Source: an uncultured Collinsella sp. (lineage in GTDB: Bacteria; Actinomycetota; Coriobacteriia; Coriobacteriales; Coriobacteriaceae). From it: a DNA stretch of 52,561 bases. The stretch spans positions 1 through 52,561 of the forward strand of contig UQSB01000008.1 of the NCBI GenBank assembly GCA_900543505.1, written 5' to 3'. Position numbers and translations under genes: made by a program. A model generated the notes under the pieces. The model saw nothing but the letters and a program-made list of their open reading frames with translations, had not been told where the DNA came from and did no database searches. Shown piece by piece: positions 32,541 through 41,948 of this stretch (positions within the stretch are counted from its first letter, which is position 1; every line of letters begins with the position of its first letter).

Positions 32541-34241
32541 ATGCCAATGCTGTTGGATGAAACTCTTGGCCTTATCGTTGAGCGCCTTCGCAGGCGGGGG
32601 ACCGATGACGCATCGGTAGAAGTTAAAGCCTGCACGAATAAATTGAGTGCAGACGTATGGGAGACAGTGAGTGCTTTTGCGAACACTGCGGGCGGGCTCA
32701 TTATTTTGGGCCTGAACGAAGCCGAAGGATTTGTTCCTTCTGCCAACTTTGCTATCGACAGGGTACGCGACCAGTTTGTTTCGGGTATCGGAGACGGAGG
32801 CTCAGCGGCGGTGGTGACCCATGCGCCACGGTATGAGCTTGATCGAGGCGAGGTCGACGGGCTCCAGGTACTTCTGGTGCGCATCTTTGAACTTGAGCTC
32901 AAAGCGAAGCCATGCTATATCGGCGCGCGCGGCGTGCAGAACGGTAGCTACAAGCGCGTGGATGATAAAGATATCAAGATGTCGCCCGCTGAGCTATATG
33001 AGCTACAGAGTGCGCTGCTTCCGAGTGATGCAGACGGTACGGTGGTTTCGGAGGCAACAGTCGAGGATTTGGATCCAGATGTCGTGCGGTCCATTATCGC
33101 AAATCGTCGGCTGCAGACCCCGCGCGTTTTGCGCGGGGCCGATACGCTGGAAAAGCAGCTGGCCAGACTCAATATCACTACAAAGGATGGAGCTGTGAAG
33201 CTCGCGGGGCTGCTGTCGGCGGGAATCTACCCCCAGCAGTTCTATCCTAAGCTGATGATCGATGTCGCCGTTCATTCCGATGTGGAAAAATCTGCTCCTG
33301 GGCAACCCCGGTTTATTGACCGCCAGTTGTGCGATGGCCCGATTCCGGCTTGCATCGAAGATGCCCTCGCTGCGATCGGACGAAACTTGCGCAAAGCGGC
33401 GATAGTGCGAGGCGCTGGTAGAAGTGAAGATTGGGAAGTACCCCAGGAGGTTTTGCGCGAGGCCTTGGCGAATGCCTGTATCCATCGAGAGTATTCGCCC
33501 ATGTTTGTGGGGCAGGCCGTGAGCGTCGATATCTACCCAGACAGAATAGAAATCAAAAACCCCGGCGGGCTTTGGGGCGGAAAGACGTTGGACAATCTTG
33601 CGGACGGGGAATCGCGCTGTCGAAACCCAAAGCTCATGAGTCTGATGGGGGCGACGCCGTTAGAGCATGCTGAGGGGGCTGTTGCGGAAAGTCAGGGATC
33701 TGGCATCCCGGCTATGATTCGCGAGATGGAGTCTCGTTCGCTTGGCAGGCCGAAATTTATCGTTAAGGCCGATTCGTTTACGGTGCTGCTTTCCCGGCGC
33801 GGGGCGGAGCTTGCTGAAAACCGCATGTGGATTCAGGGCCATGTGGACACCGAACTGACGCATCGCGAGGAAACATTGCTCATGTTTATGCGGGAGCATG
33901 GGTGCGTATGCGATGTTCAAAAAATACGAGAGGCTTTGAAGTGGGATTCGGATGACATTCGCCTGATCTGCGGGGACCTTGTCGATAAACATGTCCTGTC
34001 AAAGTGTGGCAAAGACACGTTTGAAATTATCGATATGAGCAGAGAATCGTCAGCTTCGACGGCGGATAGGATCCTGGAGGCTCTCAGCGCCGGAATGGAT
34101 ATGACGGCGCGAGAAATAGCGGTTGCATCGGGGGTCAAGATTTCGTCCGTCCGTTACCATCTGCCAAAAATGGCGGATAAAGGACTCATTGAAGTAATGG
34201 GTTCATCGACGAGCCGCAACCGCCGCTATCGGAAGAGGTAG
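32541..34241 (+). CDS. AlbA_2/Schlafen-like, GHKL-ATPase-like, winged-helix regulator-like protein
   Basis: 566 residues. Residues 10-150 match the AlbA_2 (Schlafen-type nucleic-acid-binding) domain (SVEVKACTN, VSAFANTAGGLIILGL). Residues 270-400 match the HATPase_c_4 module (VLREALANACIHREY, then KNPGGLWGG). The C terminus has two winged-helix-like segments, near 425-490 and 500-560 (TAREIAVASGVKISSVRYHLPKM). Such proteins are treated as transcription regulators or nucleic-acid-binding ATPases of unknown role. It is alone between two direct 50-bp repeats and downstream of ten TTAGAGAGA boxes, which it probably binds. The ATG at 32541 or 32547 is the start; the ribosome binding site is only AGAGAG. 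Confidence 0.8.
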   Translation: MPMLLDETLGLIVERLRRRGTDDASVEVKACTNKLSADVWETVSAFANTAGGLIILGLNEAEGFVPSANFAIDRVRDQFVSGIGDGGSAAVVTHAPRYELDRGEVDGLQVLLVRIFELELKAKPCYIGARGVQNGSYKRVDDKDIKMSPAELYELQSALLPSDADGTVVSEATVEDLDPDVVRSIIANRRLQTPRVLRGADTLEKQLARLNITTKDGAVKLAGLLSAGIYPQQFYPKLMIDVAVHSDVEKSAPGQPRFIDRQLCDGPIPACIEDALAAIGRNLRKAAIVRGAGRSEDWEVPQEVLREALANACIHREYSPMFVGQAVSVDIYPDRIEIKNPGGLWGGKTLDNLADGESRCRNPKLMSLMGATPLEHAEGAVAESQGSGIPAMIREMESRSLGRPKFIVKADSFTVLLSRRGAELAENRMWIQGHVDTELTHREETLLMFMREHGCVCDVQKIREALKWDSDDIRLICGDLVDKHVLSKCGKDTFEIIDMSRESSASTADRILEALSAGMDMTAREIAVASGVKISSVRYHLPKMADKGLIEVMGSSTSRNRRYRKR

Positions 34242-34252
34242 ATGCAGCCGAG

Positions 34253-34299
34253 TCGCCTCTCTAGTGTCTCTCGAAGTTAGGTGGATACTAGAGAGGCGA
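34253..34299 (+). repeat. 13-bp hairpin after the AlbA/GHKL gene
   Basis: TCGCCTCTCTAGT (34253-34265) pairs perfectly with ACTAGAGAGGCGA (34287-34299). The arm contains CTAGAGAGG, a relative of the TTAGAGAGA box. No T-run follows. Confidence 0.65.
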
Positions 34300-34312
34300 T
34301 GGCTCCGCGATA

Positions 34313-34362
34313 TTTCCCCAGATAAAACCTGCCAAAATAAACCTGTCCCTTTTTGGTAGGTT
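34313..34362 (+). repeat. 50-bp hairpin repeat, copy B
   Basis: Differs from copy A only near the right end (GGTAGGTT instead of GGCGGGTT). A and B are direct repeats flanking the AlbA/GHKL gene and its box array. It ends 13 bases before the larE stop codon. Confidence 0.92.
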
Positions 34363-34374
34363 AAACGGCGTAAC

Positions 34375-35253
34375 TTAAAGGTTCATGTTGCCGTGGACGT
34401 AGGGGGTGACCTCGGGGGAGATATGATCGCAGCCTAGGTTGCGCAGGGCAGATTCGATGGCGGCGGGAAGCGGGGCCTTGCCCTCGTCGTTGACTGCGGT
34501 GCTGCCGAGGGCGGCGATCTTGGCGACGTCTGCCGGCGCGGCCTCGATATGCATGCAGCCGCCGACGAGGCGTGCGCGGACCTGGTCCAGGCCAAGGTCG
34601 TGCAGGTAGTCCTCACAGGTGCGGATTACATCGACCTTCTCGCGCGTGAGCTCCTCGCCCGTGGGGACGCGCGTGGCCAGGCAGGCTCCTGCCGGCAGGT
34701 TCCAGACAGGATAGCCCCAGGCGCGTAGCAGCTCGCGCTCCTCGTCCTTGGTAAAGCCGACCTCCATAAGCGGCGAGCGCACGCCGAGCTCCTGGGCGGC
34801 GCGCATGCCGGGGCGGTAGTCGCCGCGGTCGCTTGCGTTGCTGCCGTCGATGACGGCGGGAAAGCCCAGCGACTTGGCGTGGTTGACGATGGCGGTAAAG
34901 CCGGCGCGCTTGCAGTGGTAGCAGCGGTCGGCGTCGTTGCAGGCTACCTGGGGGAGCTGCAGCTGATCGACCGAAAGGTTGAGCACAGGGAGCTTAAAAT
35001 GCGGCCCTTCTTCGGCTTGCCCGTCAACGGACCGCTCAAACGAAGCCTGCTCGGGCGTGCCGATGAGCGGCGTGGTGAGGTGAACGAGAAGCGTGCTGGC
35101 GGGCATGATGCGGGCGCAGACTGCGGCCAAAAAGCTGCTGTCGACGCCACCGGAAAAGCCGATGGCGACGCGTCCGTATGCCAAAAGCAGCTGCTCGAGC
35201 GCTGTGAGTTTGTCCTGAAGCCCCTCTGCAGGTGCGGTGGTGTCTGAAAGCAT
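34375..35253 (-). CDS. larE: ATP-dependent sacrificial sulfur transferase LarE
   Basis: 292 residues. LarE gives sulfur from its own cysteine to build the nickel-pincer cofactor of lactate racemase. The PP-loop SGGVDSS is at 34-40 and the sulfur-donor region PAGACLATR has Cys191, matching the sacrificial cysteine position. Cys105, Cys111 and Cys114 (CNDADRCYHC) are also present. No larA, larB or larC is in the window, so the partner genes must lie elsewhere or the enzyme serves another nickel-pincer racemase. AAGGA precedes the ATG. Confidence 0.87.
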   Translation of the reverse strand: MLSDTTAPAEGLQDKLTALEQLLLAYGRVAIGFSGGVDSSFLAAVCARIMPASTLLVHLTTPLIGTPEQASFERSVDGQAEEGPHFKLPVLNLSVDQLQLPQVACNDADRCYHCKRAGFTAIVNHAKSLGFPAVIDGSNASDRGDYRPGMRAAQELGVRSPLMEVGFTKDEERELLRAWGYPVWNLPAGACLATRVPTGEELTREKVDVIRTCEDYLHDLGLDQVRARLVGGCMHIEAAPADVAKIAALGSTAVNDEGKAPLPAAIESALRNLGCDHISPEVTPYVHGNMNL

Positions 35254-35327
35254 GAATCGATCCTTGCCGTTGAGTACTCGGTCGAAAACTATAATCCTAC
35301 CGAGCCGCTTGTCATAAGACTTCTATC

Positions 35328-35365
35328 TATATAACGAAAGTGCAATATGCTATATACGTTATATA
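35328..35365. promoter_or_regulatory. Inverted repeat in the larE/HAD divergent region
   Basis: TATATAACG (35328-35336) faces CGTTATATA (35357-35365) with 20 bases between. It lies between larE and the HAD gene (gap 35254-35426) and could be an operator for either. Confidence 0.45.
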
Positions 35366-35426
35366 CAAGTTTACAGGTGCGGTAAAGTTGCGGGAGTACA
35401 GCAGCGCGAAGAGATGGGGGACCGAT

Positions 35427-36077
35427 ATGATCAAGGCCGTTATTTTTGACATGGACGGAACGCTGGTCGACACCGAGCGTTTGGGTATCAAGGCGTGGAA
35501 GGCGGGCGCGGCCGAGCTGGGATTCGCGATTGATGATGCGCTGATCCATCAGTTTATCGGTCGTACGCTGCCCGATGTCATGGGCATCCTTGAGGAGCAT
35601 TACGACAGCAGCGAAACCGCTGAGGCAATCTATCGTCGCCATAAGGAGATTCGCGACGAGATGGTCAAGACCGATCTGGAGCTTAAGGCTGGCGCTGCCG
35701 AGTGCCTGGACGAGCTGCTGGCTGCGGGCTATCACGTGGGCCTCGCGACGTCGTCGCGCCACGTTACCGCCGAGCGCAACCTTAAGACGGTTGGCCTCTT
35801 TGACAAGTTTGAGACGGTGACCTGCGGCGAGGACGTCGTGCACGGCAAGCCCGACCCCGAGATGTACCTGCTCGCCTGCGAGCGCGCGGGCTTTGCCCCC
35901 GAGGAGTGCGCCGTGGTCGAGGATTCCCGCAACGGCTGCGTCTCGGGCATCACGGCCGGCTGCCACGTCTTTGCCGTCCCCGATATCGTGCCGCTGCCGC
36001 AGGACGTGGTGGATGGCTGCGAGGCCGTGCTCGATACGCTGTTCGATCTGCCGGCGGCGGTCAAGGCTGTGCGCTAG
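35427..36077 (+). CDS. HAD-family phosphatase (beta-phosphoglucomutase-like)
   Basis: 216 residues. Motif I is FDMDGTLVDTERLG, motif II ATSSRHVTA, motif III/IV HGKPDPEMYLLACE and VVEDSRNGCVSGI. The cap domain is of the small helical type, so substrates are likely sugar phosphates. The ATG at 35427 follows GGGGG; the frame continues 29 codons upstream without support. It is a paralogue-like relative of the HAD protein at 16035 and is convergent with a LacI-type regulator. Confidence 0.87.
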   Translation: MIKAVIFDMDGTLVDTERLGIKAWKAGAAELGFAIDDALIHQFIGRTLPDVMGILEEHYDSSETAEAIYRRHKEIRDEMVKTDLELKAGAAECLDELLAAGYHVGLATSSRHVTAERNLKTVGLFDKFETVTCGEDVVHGKPDPEMYLLACERAGFAPEECAVVEDSRNGCVSGITAGCHVFAVPDIVPLPQDVVDGCEAVLDTLFDLPAAVKAVR

Positions 36078-36163
36078 CGTTTGCCGCGAGTCGCCATGCC
36101 CCGCGCCCGATCCCGCAGGACGGTGACGGTAACGGCGCCTGCGCGGAGGCACTGTTCTAAAAA

Positions 36164-36218
36164 ATGGAATTGAATACATTTTTGCAAAAAAGCTAATGAA
36201 AAATGGATTACATTCCAT
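36164..36218. repeat. Imperfect 20-bp AT-rich inverted repeat
   Basis: Arms 36164-36183 (starts ATGGAATTGAATAC) and 36199-36218 (ends GATTACATTCCAT) pair at 17 of 20 positions. It lies in an AT-rich island downstream of the HAD gene, in the gap 36078-36310, before the shared terminator. Unexplained. Confidence 0.6.
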
Positions 36219-36270
36219 AAAAATCCGTAGCCGCAGGTTCGGCTAAACGGGGAAGGCCCGTGGGGTCAGC

Positions 36271-36312
36271 AAAAACGCCGCAGCGGGGCTGTTTCCGTTG
36301 CGGCGTTTTTTT
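36271..36312. terminator. Bidirectional terminator between HAD and LacI genes
   Basis: AAAAACGCCGCA (36271-36282) pairs with TGCGGCGTTTTT (36299-36310). A-run on one side and T-run on the other make it work for both convergent genes; it touches the LacI stop codon at 36311. Confidence 0.9.
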
Positions 36313-37444
36313 ACAGGTAGGCGCCCAGGTTGATGTCGGTTGTCGGGACTATGGGTTGGCCCGTCGGATGCGGCTTGGCATTTTGGGTGCTTACGCGCTC
36401 GAGCAAGAAGGGACGCACGATTTCCTGACGGTTGATGTCCTCGATGGCCGTGACCGCGGTGACGGTGCGCGCGGCAGAGCCGATGCGGACATGCTTTGTC
36501 TTCGCCGGCGCCTTGTTCTCGATTTGCTCCATGAGCAATTGAACGCCCTTGCGGCCAATCTCGTAGCCTGGGGGTGCTACCGTGGTGAGCGGGACCGCCC
36601 CGCTCCAAGCGAGTGGGTTGCCGTCGCATCCGGCCACGCGAACCTGCTCGGGGACGGAGATGCCTTTGTCGGTCAGCGCCGAGATAACGCCCGAGGCCAA
36701 TACGTCGGTCAGGCCGACCACGAAGTCGGGGCGCTCGTCCGCGGGGCGCTCAGCGATTTGGGCACCGATGCCGTAGCCGTCGGCAGCGGTATTCCATTCG
36801 CCGGCGTCGATGACTTCGATCTTGATATCGGGATGCAGGGCGAGGGCCTTATGGATGCCAAGTACGCGCAAAGTGAGCTGCATAAATGCCGCTCTGCCCA
36901 CAACGGTGATATGGCGTGCGCCACGGGCAACGGCGAGCTCGGCGATAATGCGGCCTTGTGCCTCGTTGTCGGCAGCCACGTAATAACCGGGCTCGGAGCA
37001 GTGGATGTCCAGATGGACGATCGGCACGGGCACTTTAGTCATGGCCGGGTGCCAGTCGGGAGATGCCATGGGCTGAACCATGACGCCGGACATCTGCGTG
37101 CCCATAAAATAGCGCAGGTAATGATCCTCGAGAATATCGTCGTTATCGGCATTGGCGATGAGCAAGTCATAGCCGTGCTTGCGTGCCTCGTTGTGGGCAC
37201 CGCTGGCGATTTGGAGCGAAAAGCCGTGATCGAGACGGGGGAGGACAAGGCCAAAGGACTTAGTGGTGCCGCCGGCCAGCTGGCGAGCGCTTTGGTTGGG
37301 CAGGTAGCCAAGGCGATTGATGGTCTCGTTGATGAGCTTGAGGGTCTCGGGGCGCAGCTTTTCGGGGTGGTTGAGCGCGTTGGATACCGTGCCCAGCGAG
37401 ACCCCTGCCTCGCGCGCGACGTCGCTGATTTTTACCTTTGCCAT
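36311..37444 (-). CDS. LacI-family transcriptional regulator
   Basis: 377 residues. Helix-turn-helix VKISDVAREAGVSLGTVSNA (residues 4-23), hinge PNQSARQLAGG, then the sugar-binding core. It is about 30 residues longer than usual, with a C-terminal tail (after PFLLERVST) of unknown use. The ATG at 37444 follows AAAGGGG. The open frame continues far upstream over glmS, but that is only the antisense of glmS. Its target is unknown; the palindrome at 37623-37646 and the glmS gene, which is divergent, are the nearest candidates. Confidence 0.88.
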   Translation of the reverse strand: MAKVKISDVAREAGVSLGTVSNALNHPEKLRPETLKLINETINRLGYLPNQSARQLAGGTTKSFGLVLPRLDHGFSLQIASGAHNEARKHGYDLLIANADNDDILEDHYLRYFMGTQMSGVMVQPMASPDWHPAMTKVPVPIVHLDIHCSEPGYYVAADNEAQGRIIAELAVARGARHITVVGRAAFMQLTLRVLGIHKALALHPDIKIEVIDAGEWNTAADGYGIGAQIAERPADERPDFVVGLTDVLASGVISALTDKGISVPEQVRVAGCDGNPLAWSGAVPLTTVAPPGYEIGRKGVQLLMEQIENKAPAKTKHVRIGSAARTVTAVTAIEDINRQEIVRPFLLERVSTQNAKPHPTGQPIVPTTDINLGAYL

Positions 37445-37493
37445 AGCGGCCCCTTTGATGCGTTTCAAGTACAAGCCAGATTGTAGCATCCCA

Positions 37494-37543
37494 AACCTAC
37501 CAAAAAGGGACAGGTTTATTTTGGCAGGTTTTATCTGGGGAAA
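37494..37543 (-). repeat. 50-bp hairpin repeat, copy C (reverse orientation)
   Basis: Reverse complement of the same element, identical to copy B in its right end. It lies in the 312-bp gap 37445-37756 between LacI and glmS. Confidence 0.92.
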
Positions 37544-37560
37544 CGCCGTTGCCAGCGCGG

Positions 37561-37593
37561 CCACCACAAAGGTTCCTGTCCCCATTGTGGTGG
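37561..37593. repeat. CCACCACAA hairpin with CCTGTCCCC loop
   Basis: CCACCACAA (37561-37569) pairs with TTGTGGTGG (37585-37593); the 15-base loop contains CCTGTCCCC. The build is like the 50-bp repeats (pairing arms around CTGTCCC) but with other arms. It lies 18 bases from copy C. Confidence 0.65.
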
Positions 37594-37622
37594 TTTGGAC
37601 CGGCTGGGCATGTGTGCATCGG

Positions 37623-37682
37623 GTGGTATCTAAGTTGAGATACCACTTCTGGTATATCAGCTTGCGCTTGCGTGAGTACAAT
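37623..37682 (+). promoter_or_regulatory. glmS promoter region with palindrome
   Basis: GTGGTATCT (37623-37631) and AGATACCAC (37638-37646) form a 9-bp inverted repeat with a 6-base spacer, and a third half GGTATATC follows at 37651. TACAAT (37677-37682) is the likely -10 of glmS, leaving a leader of only about 65 bases. That is too short for a glmS ribozyme, and none is seen. Confidence 0.5.
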
Positions 37683-37756
37683 ACTCGAACGTTGTACGTC
37701 TCAGCGCCCCCTGTGCGTGGACGTCTTGCAGTCACGCGAACGAAGGGATTTATCCT

Positions 37757-39604
<1,848 letters not shown>

Positions 39605-39657
39605 CGGATGTTGCGCCAGGTATGTGGCGTTGCCGTTGTTGGTGCTATTTAACAGCC

Positions 39658-39700
39658 AAGGTCCGGCTCCATTGCAGCGGAGTCGGACCTTGTTGCATTT
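39658..39700 (+). terminator. Terminator of glmS
   Basis: AAGGTCCGGCTCC (39658-39670) pairs with GGAGTCGGACCTT (39679-39691), 13 bp with one G-U, followed by GTTGCATTT. Confidence 0.7.
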
Positions 39701-39747
39701 GCCCAGATAAAACCTGCCAAAATAAACCTGTCCCTTTTTGGCAGGTT
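39698..39747 (+). repeat. 50-bp hairpin repeat, copy D
   Basis: It has the perfect form of the stem: AACCTGCCAAAA (39711-39722) with TTTTGGCAGGTT (39736-39747). It overlaps the last bases of the stop codon of the neighbouring GntR-type gene. Confidence 0.92.
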
Positions 39748-40477
39748 AGCGGAGCTTGCTGGTCTCGAAGTACTCGGGGAACTGGTCCAGAACCTCGGTT
39801 TGGTTACGGAACATCATGTGCAGGTGCTTGCTGACCAAAAAACTCGCTTCGATGGGGTCGCGACCGGCGATAGCGCGGCGGATTTGCTTGTGCTCGTTAA
39901 CAGTCTCCTGATTGTCGAGAACCTGCGTGGCGGCGCGCAGCCAGCGGAAGCGCTCCAGGTCGGCATTGGTCGCCTCGAGCCACGACCACACGGTGCTGCG
40001 GCACGCGATGCTAAAGATCATGCGGTGCATGAGGTTGTCGCTTAAAAAGAAGCCGATGCGATCCTCCTCGGCCATGGCCTTTTCCTGCAGCACGATGGCG
40101 CGGTCGAGCTGCTCGATGCCGGCCGACGTGGCGCGCGCACAGCACTCCACAATCACCTGCTTTTCCAGATGCTCGCGGATGTAACAGGCACTCTCGGCAA
40201 GGGTGAGGTTGATGGGTGAGACGTAGGTGCCGCTCTGGGGCACGGTGCGCACCAGGCCTTCCTGCGCCAAGCGAACCAAAGCCTCGCGCACGGGCGTGCG
40301 ACCCATGTCCAGGTCATCGCAAAGCTGCTTGACGCCCAGCTTTTCGCCCGGCTTATAGTCCAGGTAGACGATTTTGCGTCGAATGGTGTGGTAGGACTGG
40401 TCCTGTAGGCTCGTTTCCTGCTCGCCGACGTGCATCGATTCTTCCATAGCGCCTCGCAACTGTTCTATCAAACTCAT
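39746..40477 (-). CDS. GntR-family (FadR/FCD) transcriptional regulator
   Basis: 243 residues. The winged helix (about 28-95) has GVKQLCDDLDMGRTPVREAL, and the C-terminal FCD domain (105-235) is all-helical with the metal-binding histidines likely in HRMIFS and the later SKHLHMMF. FCD regulators usually sense carboxylic acids. The ATG at 40477 has no ribosome binding site; the ATG at 40447 has GAGG just upstream and may be the true start. It is divergent from the YeiH-type gene and may control it. Confidence 0.87.
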   Translation of the reverse strand: MSLIEQLRGAMEESMHVGEQETSLQDQSYHTIRRKIVYLDYKPGEKLGVKQLCDDLDMGRTPVREALVRLAQEGLVRTVPQSGTYVSPINLTLAESACYIREHLEKQVIVECCARATSAGIEQLDRAIVLQEKAMAEEDRIGFFLSDNLMHRMIFSIACRSTVWSWLEATNADLERFRWLRAATQVLDNQETVNEHKQIRRAIAGRDPIEASFLVSKHLHMMFRNQTEVLDQFPEYFETSKLR

Positions 40478-40640
40478 ATGTCAGTTGTTAATTATGCCGC
40501 GAATCAGCTCTCCGCGGAGGGTAATTCGGCTGTCGCCCGAGAACTATTGCGGCATCTTAGTCTGTATTTGCGCAAGGCTATGCCCAATGTTGCCGTATCA
40601 TAAGCCGTCGCAAACGTGAAAGAGAAAGAAGGAATCCCAT

Positions 40641-41675
40641 ATGCAACTGGCGAATATCGTACGCGAGCGCTGGAAGGGTGTCTTGTTCTGCCTGATCATC
40701 GCTATCCCCGCAACGCTGCTCGGCAAACAGATTGAGGTGGTCGGTGGGCCGGTATTCGCCATCCTCTTCGGCATGGTTCTGGCGCTCGTCTTTCCCAAGA
40801 ATCGCCGCGAACGGCTCGCCGCCGGTGTCACCTATACGTCTAAAAAAGTCTTGCAGTACGCGGTTTTCCTGCTTGGCTTTGGCATGAACCTCTCCCAGAT
40901 TCTGTCCAAGGGCGCCCAGTCGCTACCGATTATCGTGGCGACAATCTCGACCTCGCTTGTCATCGCCTTTGTGCTCTGCCGCGTTATGAACGTGCCGAGC
41001 AAGATCGCGACGCTTGTGGGCGTGGGCTCGTCAATTTGCGGCGGTTCTGCCATCGCCGCGACCGCGCCCGTCATCGATGCCGACGATCGCGAGATTGCCC
41101 AGGCTATTTCGGTCATCTTCCTGTTTAACGTTATCGCGGCGCTCGTGTTTCCGACGCTCGGCGGTATGCTCGGGCTGACCAACGAGGGCTTTGGCCTGTT
41201 TGCCGGCACCGCCATCAACGACACCTCGTCCGTAACGGCTGCAGCGAGCGCTTGGGACAGCATGCATCCCGGCGCCAATGTGCTCGAGAGCGCCACGGTG
41301 GTCAAGCTCACCAGGACGCTGGCCATTATTCCCATCACGTTGGTCCTCGCATGCTGGCAGATGCATCTGGCGCGCAAGGCCGGCGGCGACGCCAAAAGCA
41401 CGTTCTCGCTTAAACGCGCGTTTCCCATGTTTGTGCTGTTCTTTGTGCTGGCGAGCGTAATCACCACGGTGCTTCAGCTTCCCGTGTCCATCACGGCGCC
41501 CATCAAGGAGCTGTCGAAGTTCTTTATCGTGATGGCCATGGCGGCTATTGGCTTTAATACCGATATCGTCGAGCTGGTCAAAAAGGGCGGCAAGCCCATC
41601 GCGCTGGGCTTTTGCTGCTGGATTGGCATTGCGTGCATGAGTTTGGGAATGCAGCACGTGCTGGGAATCTGGTAG
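40641..41675 (+). CDS. YeiH-family putative sulfate/anion exporter
   Basis: 344 residues with about ten membrane helices, PF03601 type. Family marks are FGMNLSQI, SSICGGSAIAA and AINDTSSVTAAA. Homologues are described as putative sulfate exporters linked to taurine or sulfonate use, or as transporters of unknown anions; the function is unproven. The start follows AGAAGGA. Divergent from the FCD regulator, which may sense its substrate. Confidence 0.85.
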   Translation: MQLANIVRERWKGVLFCLIIAIPATLLGKQIEVVGGPVFAILFGMVLALVFPKNRRERLAAGVTYTSKKVLQYAVFLLGFGMNLSQILSKGAQSLPIIVATISTSLVIAFVLCRVMNVPSKIATLVGVGSSICGGSAIAATAPVIDADDREIAQAISVIFLFNVIAALVFPTLGGMLGLTNEGFGLFAGTAINDTSSVTAAASAWDSMHPGANVLESATVVKLTRTLAIIPITLVLACWQMHLARKAGGDAKSTFSLKRAFPMFVLFFVLASVITTVLQLPVSITAPIKELSKFFIVMAMAAIGFNTDIVELVKKGGKPIALGFCCWIGIACMSLGMQHVLGIW

Positions 41676-41731
41676 AGAAGTAGCTTATTCGCGTGCTGGT
41701 TGCTGGTTGCTGGTGAGCGCAAGCCTGCGGT

Positions 41732-41802
41732 GGAGCGATAGGAGCTCTTGCGGGTATGGCTTGTCCGCAGGTTTATAAGTCCCGAAGAGCTCTTATCGCC
41801 CC
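41732..41802. repeat. Long inverted repeat downstream of the YeiH-type gene
   Basis: The left arm (41732-41754, GGAGCGATAGGAGCTCTTGC...) pairs with the right arm (41781-41802, ...AAGAGCTCTTATCGCCCC) except for a one-base bulge and a mismatch. Just before it GCTGGTT is repeated three times (41696-41716). No T-run follows. Possibly a transcript end or a structured leader. Confidence 0.65.
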
Positions 41803-41857
41803 GCCAGGATGGCGATGCGGGGCAACACCTATACTCGCAGGACGGCGCTTTCTGCCC

Positions 41858-41893
41858 TATAGTGTTTGGTGAGCAATATCGTTCAATTTTGAA
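41858..41893 (+). promoter_or_regulatory. Promoter and TTCAATTTTGAA palindrome of the Fis-type regulator
   Basis: TATAGT (41858-41863) is a candidate -10. TTCAATTTTGAA (41882-41893) is a 12-bp near-perfect palindrome just downstream of the expected start, fitting autoregulation by the encoded helix-turn-helix protein. Confidence 0.45.
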
Positions 41894-41948
41894 ACACTCG
41901 GTCGTGCGACCGTCGGCGGTTGCACGTCGCCGCGGACAGGGGCAAATC

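Noticed and set aside
37683..37756. glmS ribozyme or riboswitch
   Set aside because: The leader after TACAAT is only about 65-75 bases and shows no ribozyme core.
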